This document shows positions 59,536 through 64,000 of a stretch of 64,000 bases of DNA, piece after piece (the first letter of the stretch is position 1; every line of letters begins with the position of its first letter). The DNA is taken from the NCBI GenBank assembly GCA_963764585.1, contig CAVXTB010000014.1, forward strand, positions 135,035-199,034. The letters are read 5' to 3'. A program made the translations under genes and the position numbers. This DNA is from JAOPZW01 sp963764585. Its GTDB lineage: Bacteria > Actinomycetota > Thermoleophilia > Solirubrobacterales > Solirubrobacteraceae. The notes under the pieces were generated by a model that was given only the letters and a program-made list of their open reading frames with translations, was not told the origin of the DNA and ran no database searches.

Positions 59536-60341
59536 GGCTCGACGCGTGCCGGCTGTGCACGCCAACCGCGAAAGCCCACGGATGCTCGACGAGATCCGAT
59601 GGGTCGCCGTCGCCGTGACGACCGCCGCGTCCGCGCCCGGTCGTCGCGGCATAGCGAGGACCAAGAACACGTTCGATCTGGCTTTCTCGCCTCCTGAGGA
59701 CACCGACGGTGACGGCCTCTTCGATGCGGACGGCGGGGATGGCCGCACGGTGACGCTGCAGACCGATCCGACGCAAGACACCTACGACCGCCATGGGCGA
59801 CTGCTGCGTACGTCACGACGGCCGGCGGGACCCTGCTCCAAACCAAGCAACTCTCGGCGGGCTGGGCAACGACGTACCACCTTCGACCGGAAGCCCTTCG
59901 AGCAGATCCGCCGCCTCCGGGCGGCCGAGCGCGCGGCCAAGTCCCGCGGCCGCGGCGTCTAAGGGATCTGCGGAGGCGACTTCCACACGCCCGCCTGACC
60001 GGCGGGCTTCGTCATCCGGTCCGCCCCGGCGTGGCCTAACCAGAAGGCGTCCGGTACGGGCGTTCGCGACGGACGGCGCGTGTCCACCGGCTTTCATCAT
60101 TCGAGGGGCGAGAAATTCGAAGCGGTCGCACGGACGCGACGCAAGCGTCAGTACCACTGCTCCTATTCATGATGCGGGTGTCTCCTCGCCTCTGACTTCG
60201 ACCCCCGCTTGCCCACGGAGGGAGCGGTCCGGGCTTGCGGCGGTGAGGGGGCTGCGGGTGTCCAGGAACTCCTGCCCGGCGGTCGTTTTCGCCTCTGCGC
60301 GAGCAGCCGTCGGTCGTGGTCGACTATCGACAGAGAACCCG
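59536..60341. other. Region with a degenerate open frame
   Basis: A plus-strand frame from about 59,546 to 59,962 includes EDTDGDGLFDADGGDG, which looks like a calcium-binding DxDxDG motif. A good alternative frame (TLLQTKQLSAGWATTYH) continues it, suggesting another frameshifted gene. A hairpin follows at 59,989. I cannot name a family. From 60,008 to 60,341 nothing is recognised. Confidence 0.3.
59989..60007 (+). terminator. Possible intrinsic terminator
   Basis: GCCCGCC-TGACC-GGCGGGC followed by TTCGTC: a 7-bp perfect stem about 27 bp after the stop of the degenerate frame. The T tail is weak. Confidence 0.45.
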
Positions 60342-61000
60342 TCAGGGGACGCGGACCTCGCCGCTGCGTCCGTGGAGCACCTTGCCGTGCTCTGCGCCGG
60401 GGTCCACGACGATAACGACGCCGCCCAGGACCAGCAGCGCGGCCACCGCGACGGCGGTCAGCACCCGTCGGCGGCGGCGCTCACGGCGGCCGGCAGGCAG
60501 GCACTCGGTGCCCACGAGCTCGGCGACGACGCCCTCGGCGAGGCCCAGGCCGCGATCGCGGCAGTGGGCGAGCAGCGCGTCGGGCCCGTCCAAGCGCAGC
60601 AGCTCGGCGTCGTAGGTCCCAGCCAGCCGCTCGAGCCGGCGGGCGTTGCCGGTGGGCAGCAGCACGAGTGCGTGCGGCCGCCCGCGCTCGGCGCGGAACC
60701 CATCGGCGTGCACCTCGACCGCGCCCCAGGCCTCGAGGATTCCCGGCTCCTCGCGCCGGATGCCGCACACGCGGCGCGCGGCGGCGCGGCTCGGGTGCCA
60801 CGCGTGCAGCCCGCAGGCGCATGCCGTCCTGGGCGGCTCGTGCGGCGGCGTCGCGGAGCACTCGGCCTTGAGCAGCGCGCCGCCGGACGGCCACGGCGTG
60901 CTGCGATGGGGCCCGTAGAGGCGCTCGTGGCCGGCGCTCCGGCGACACACCACGACCGCAGGCCGTAGACCGGGCCGGGGACGAGGGGAGAGTCGCTCAT
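60342..61000 (-). pseudogene. Conserved hypothetical protein with C-terminal membrane helix, frameshifted
   Basis: It starts MSDSPLVPGPVYGLRSWCVA and, after GAPA, a base is missing near 60,935. Similarity continues in the next frame as HERLYGPHRSTPWPSGGALL, CACGLHAWHPSRAAARRVCG and AWGAVEVHADGFRAERGRPH. A C-terminal transmembrane helix (VLTAVAVAALLVLGGVVIVV) ends the protein. The cysteine-rich CxCGLHxWHP part looks like a conserved metal or heme-binding motif of a family I know only as hypothetical. Repairing one base gives a ~220-residue protein. Confidence 0.6.
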
Positions 61001-61415
61001 GATTGCGGCTGCGGCGGCGGATCGCGGGCCGCCTCAGTCGCGGCGACGGTTTTGGTGGTCGCCGTCCCCCGACGGCGCGATCACCGCGAGGGTCCTCCGC
61101 GATGGGTGCTGGAGGCGCACGAACAGATCGTAGTCTTGACGCGCCGCACGCAAGTACCGCGGGCCGGCTCCTCCGATGACGATGGCGCGCACTCCGGCTC
61201 AGCACCAGAGGCGTCGCACGGCCGGGTGTCGGCGATCGGGCGTTGCGCGGCGGTCGATTATCCGGGTCCCAAGCGAGGTCGGGGCGGTGGGGGATGGCTC
61301 GCCGGAGCGCTCAGCCGGTGAAGCCGCGTGATGGCAACGCGACGTCCGCGGCCGAGCGGTGGTCGTCGCCGCCGCAGGTTGCGGGGTCGCAGGCGCGCGT
61401 CCGCAGGGCGGGAGC
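61001..61415. other. Intergenic region
   Basis: No gene or repeat is recognised between the hypothetical pseudogene and the Hsp20 gene. Confidence 0.4.
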
Positions 61416-61922
61416 TCAGCTCTCGTCGGTCGGCGCCGCCTGCTCGGGCGTCGAGACCGGCTGCCCGGCGGGGATGGCCTCGGCGCCGCCGGCCGTCAGC
61501 GGCTCGATCGTCTGGGTGTCCTGGCCGCCGCCGATCTGCACGCGGCGCGGCTTGGCCGCCTCGGCGACCGGGATCGTGAGCGTCAGCACGCCGTGCTCGT
61601 AGTTGGCCTGCACGTTCTCGGAGTCGAGCGTGTCGGCGAGGAAGAGCTGGCGCGTGTAGGTCCCGTGCGGGCGCTCGGCCACGACCACCTCGTCGCCCTC
61701 GCGAGGCTCAAAGCGCCGCTCGGACCGCACGCTCAGGACGTTGTTCTCGACGGTCAGATCGATCGACGCGGGCTCGACGCCCGGCAGATCGAACTCGACG
61801 ATGAACCGGTCGCCGCGGCGGTAGGCGTCCATCGGGAACCCCCGCGGGACGCGCGTCGCGGTGGACGCGAGCTGCTCGGTGAGCCGGTCGAGCTCGCGAA
61901 ATGGATCGAAGCGGATAAGCAT
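61416..61922 (-). CDS. Hsp20/alpha-crystallin small heat-shock protein
   Basis: A 168-residue chaperone, with AAAGGAG before the ATG. N-terminus MLIRFDPFRELDRLTEQLAS is followed by an alpha-crystallin domain (FIVEFDLPGVEPASIDLTVE, LSVRSERRF, GTYTRQLFLADTLDSENVQA, NYEHGVLTLTIPVAEAAKPR). It ends in a proline/glycine-rich tail that lacks a clear C-terminal IxI motif. It holds unfolding proteins in oligomers during stress. It stands alone, and no CIRCE or HrcA site is visible upstream. Confidence 0.92.
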   Translation of the reverse strand: MLIRFDPFRELDRLTEQLASTATRVPRGFPMDAYRRGDRFIVEFDLPGVEPASIDLTVENNVLSVRSERRFEPREGDEVVVAERPHGTYTRQLFLADTLDSENVQANYEHGVLTLTIPVAEAAKPRRVQIGGGQDTQTIEPLTAGGAEAIPAGQPVSTPEQAAPTDES

Positions 61923-62034
61923 GGGTTGGGCTCCTTTGTCGTATGGCATATGGGTTCGCTGCGCTGCCAGTCAGGCCGCGCGGCGGGTGATCTGCGGCTC
62001 GTCGCGAAGGACACCCCTCGTTGATCGAACGGCG

Positions 62035-62286
62035 CTAGCGCTCGCGCTCAGCGTCCGCGGCGTCGCGGTCCAACCGCGCGTCACGCCGCTCGGCGGCGGC
62101 TGCCCGCATCGCCCCGTGAGCCTCCAGCGTTTCGGCATGGCGATCGTGTCGCGCGGCGCTTCGCTCACGCGCTGCGGCTACGCGGAGCGCTCGCTTCGCC
62201 CGCTCCCTCACCTTGCTCGCATGCACCATCGCCTCGCGGGCGCGCTCTTGGGCCCCCCACAGGCCGCTCGGGTTGTCCTTGGTCAT
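62035..62286 (-). CDS. Helical basic hypothetical protein (83 aa)
   Basis: It starts MTKDNPSGLWGAQERAREAM and continues as an arginine/alanine-rich helical protein with heptad-like spacing (RDARLDRDAADAERER at the end). It is mostly charged, has no membrane segment and no recognised family. It lies upstream of Hsp20 on the same strand. Confidence 0.45.
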   Translation of the reverse strand: MTKDNPSGLWGAQERAREAMVHASKVRERAKRALRVAAARERSAARHDRHAETLEAHGAMRAAAAERRDARLDRDAADAERER

Positions 62287-63062
62287 GCCGCACCGCTCTC
62301 CCGCCGCCCTCAGGAGCTAGGCGCGCAAGGTTGGAGAGCAGCGAAGGACAAACCTCACGCCCACCCTCAGTTTAGACCTGTCGATCCGTTCGCATCCCCG
62401 GATGAGAGTCCGGTCTTGACTCACAGCCACCGCAGCGGAGCCGGCTTCCGACCGTTCGTCGCCCATCCCCAACGCCTGCGCCTTGCGCACCCGCGGACGC
62501 TCGACCTCGAGCGGCGCCGGTACGTCCTGACGGCCTCTCCGACGGCCACATCCGTCTGCGCGTGACCGCCAGGTGTCCCGGCGAGAGCGAGTCCGCGGCG
62601 GCGGCAGGGCGGCCAAGGCCTTTCGAGGTCGGTCCGTTGTGGTTGTGCGCCGTGTCGCCAGTTGGCGGCGGTACCAACGAACCCTCTGCACATCGGCTCA
62701 AGACGGCAAGAAGGCCCGCGGGCGCGGGGCTTTCTCTGCGAGAGAGTACGTGGTAGCCGCTACGCCCAGACGAGCTCGCGTGTCTTGTGCAGCGTGTTCG
62801 TCGAGGGCCCGTGGATGGCGCGCGTGAAGCGCTTCACGGGCGCCGTGCTGGTGGGCCTCGGCGTGCGGTTGGCGTTCGAAAGGCGGTAGGCCCTCGGGGG
62901 CTCTCCGGCTGCGGCACGGGACGCTGCCAGTCGCGCAGCATCATGCGCCGAGGCTCTAAGGCCGGCAGCGAGCGCCGGCGATGGCCCAGCCCGGGCCGCT
63001 GCGGTCGCTGCCGAGCGCGGCGTCGAAGGGAGACGGGGCCGGGACCGAGCGTCGGCGATGAG
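62287..63062. other. Intergenic region
   Basis: There is no convincing gene. It includes a hairpin at 62,710-62,734. Open frames on both strands are arginine-rich and unconserved. Confidence 0.4.
62710..62734. terminator. Possible terminator hairpin
   Basis: GAAGGCCCGCGGGCGCGGGGCTTTC, a stem with one mismatch and a GGGC loop, followed by TCTCTG. It is similar in sequence to the hairpin at 27,344. Confidence 0.45.
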
Positions 63063-63409
63063 TCAGCCCACGGTGGCGATGATGACCGCGGGGTACTCCC
63101 ACCCGTTCTCAGTTACCCACGGGCCGTTGGGCGCGTGGACGGTGCGGATGGCCATGGCCATGACGCCGGTCACCGCCGCCGCCCCGGCTGGAGTGGCAAG
63201 CCCGGCGGCGAGCAGCGCGCCACCGCCTGCCTCGGCCGCGCCGGCGGCCGATGGCGTGCTGGCGGCCGGGACGCAGGCGGAGCGACTCGAAGAACCCGGC
63301 GGTGCCGTCGAGGCCCGTGGCCGCCGAACCAGCCGAAGAGCTTCTGGGTGCCGTGGCCGAAGAAGAGCCCGCCGAGCAGCAGCCGGGCCACGAGGACGAA
63401 GAGCTCCAT
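63063..63409 (-). pseudogene. DoxX-family membrane protein, frameshifted
   Basis: It starts MELFVLVARLLLGGLFFGHG and TQKLFGWFGGHG, the standard DoxX beginning. One extra C then shifts the frame; LDGTAGFFESLRLRPG follows, and a further indel leads to AAEAGGGALLAAGLATPAGA, AVTGVMAMAIRTVHAPNGPW and VTENGWEYPAVII. Read together it is a normal ~115-residue four-helix DoxX protein, a family tied to quinone or thiol redox in the membrane. At least two indels are needed. Confidence 0.72.
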
Positions 63410-63514
63410 GGTGCCCGCCTACCCGGTGGAGCCGTCTTCCGCTTCCCGCGGCAGGTCTGTCTCGCCCGCGCCGGTCTCGGGCACGCTCGCGGCGCTTTCC
63501 TCCCCGTCGAGAGC

Positions 63515-64000
63515 TCAGCGCTCGTGCTCGCGCGCCGCCATGCGGGCCGCTGCGGACTGCGGGCGCGGCGGTCGGCGCCGTCCTCGACTGTCTGCATGAG
63601 CGGCTTGATGAGATCGATCGGGACGGGGAGGACGATGGTCGAGTTCTGGTTGGTGCCGACCTCGAGCAGGGTCTGCAGGTAGCGCAGCTTGCAGCGCGGC
63701 GGGGTTGCCGCTCATGATCTCGGCGGCGTCGAAGAGGCGCTCGGAGGCCTGGAACTCGCCCTCGGCATTGATGACCTTCGCACGGCGCTCGCGCTCGGCC
63801 TCGGCCTGGCGCGCCATCGCGCGCTGCATGCCCTGCGGGATGCCGACGTCCTTGATCTCGACCGTGGTGACCTTGACGCCCCACGGGTCGGTCTGGTCGT
63901 CGATGATCTGCTGCAGGCTCTCGTTGAGCTGCTCGCGCTCGGCGAGCGGCGTGTCGAGGTCGGCCTTGCCGAGCACGGAGCGCAGCGTGGTCTGGGCGAT
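63515..64000 (-). pseudogene. SPFH/band-7 (stomatin/slipin-like) protein, partial and frameshifted
   Basis: The 5' end lies beyond the window. The visible part is a good SPFH domain: TTLRSVLGKADLDTPLAERE, LQQIIDDQTDPWGVKVTTVE, IKDVGIPQGMQRAMARQAEA and ERERRAKVINAEGEFQASER. After GNPAALQ an extra base shifts the frame; the expected LRYLQTLLEVGTNQNSTIVL and PIDLIKPLMQTVEDG are read in the neighbouring frame. Slipins are membrane-scaffold proteins, often partnered with an NfeD protease, which would lie outside the window. Confidence 0.75.

Noticed and set aside
1..64000. CRISPR arrays, rRNA genes, known defence systems
   Set aside because: No evenly spaced repeats, no rRNA sequence, and no Cas, restriction, toxin-antitoxin or other named defence protein was seen.

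Overview
The window is very GC-rich. It encodes many NarL-type two-component systems, an ECF sigma factor, DrrAB-type ABC exporters, NHL and Kelch/YVTN propeller proteins, a CHAD remnant, a DoxX protein, a VIT1-like transporter and several small secreted proteins. This points to a soil actinobacterium of the class Thermoleophilia (Solirubrobacterales, relatives of Solirubrobacter and Conexibacter). The placement is inference from gene content; no rRNA or ribosomal protein is present.

Layout. (1) 1-20.8 kb is compact and mostly intact chromosome: the tail of an acyl-CoA ligase; a secreted NHL protein; HD and HAD hydrolases; two ABC-2 exporter operons on either side of a NarL-type kinase/regulator pair; a methyltransferase; a PadR regulator; an OmpR-type two-component pair; and a lipoprotein/DedA/deacetylase/DMT-transporter/glycosyltransferase envelope cluster. 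(2) 21-28 kb mixes decayed genes (a LuxR-type ATPase regulator, a tautomerase, a TPR protein) with an intact sigma factor, a VIT1-like transporter and two small secreted proteins. (3) 29-34 kb holds one histidine kinase surrounded by three response regulators, two of which have diverged output domains. (4) 34-42 kb is dominated by pseudogenes (beta-lactamase-like, tyrosine recombinase, a secreted protein) and intergenic repeats, with an intact secreted GH3 glucosidase and a two-domain VOC protein.

(5) 42.0-53.8 kb is bounded by two identical 54-bp copies of the 3' half of a CAU tRNA gene. Each copy is followed, 17 bp on, by the same kind of 24-bp inverted repeat. Between them lie an O-methyltransferase, an aldo/keto reductase, small membrane proteins, a duplicated quinone oxidoreductase/IclR block and a winged-helix operon. 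(6) An intact integrase and excisionase lie just beyond the right repeat, followed by an IS110 transposase, so the locus looks like tandem or accreted integrative elements at one tRNA. (7) 57.4-64 kb holds a PLP-enzyme homologue whose catalytic lysine is glutamine, an Hsp20 chaperone, and frameshifted DoxX, SPFH and hypothetical genes.

A striking property of 21-64 kb is the number of reading frames broken by a single base: at least ten genes, including both copies of a tandem duplication. Either the region is truly decaying or the assembly has indel errors. The sequence alone cannot decide, and each such gene is marked.
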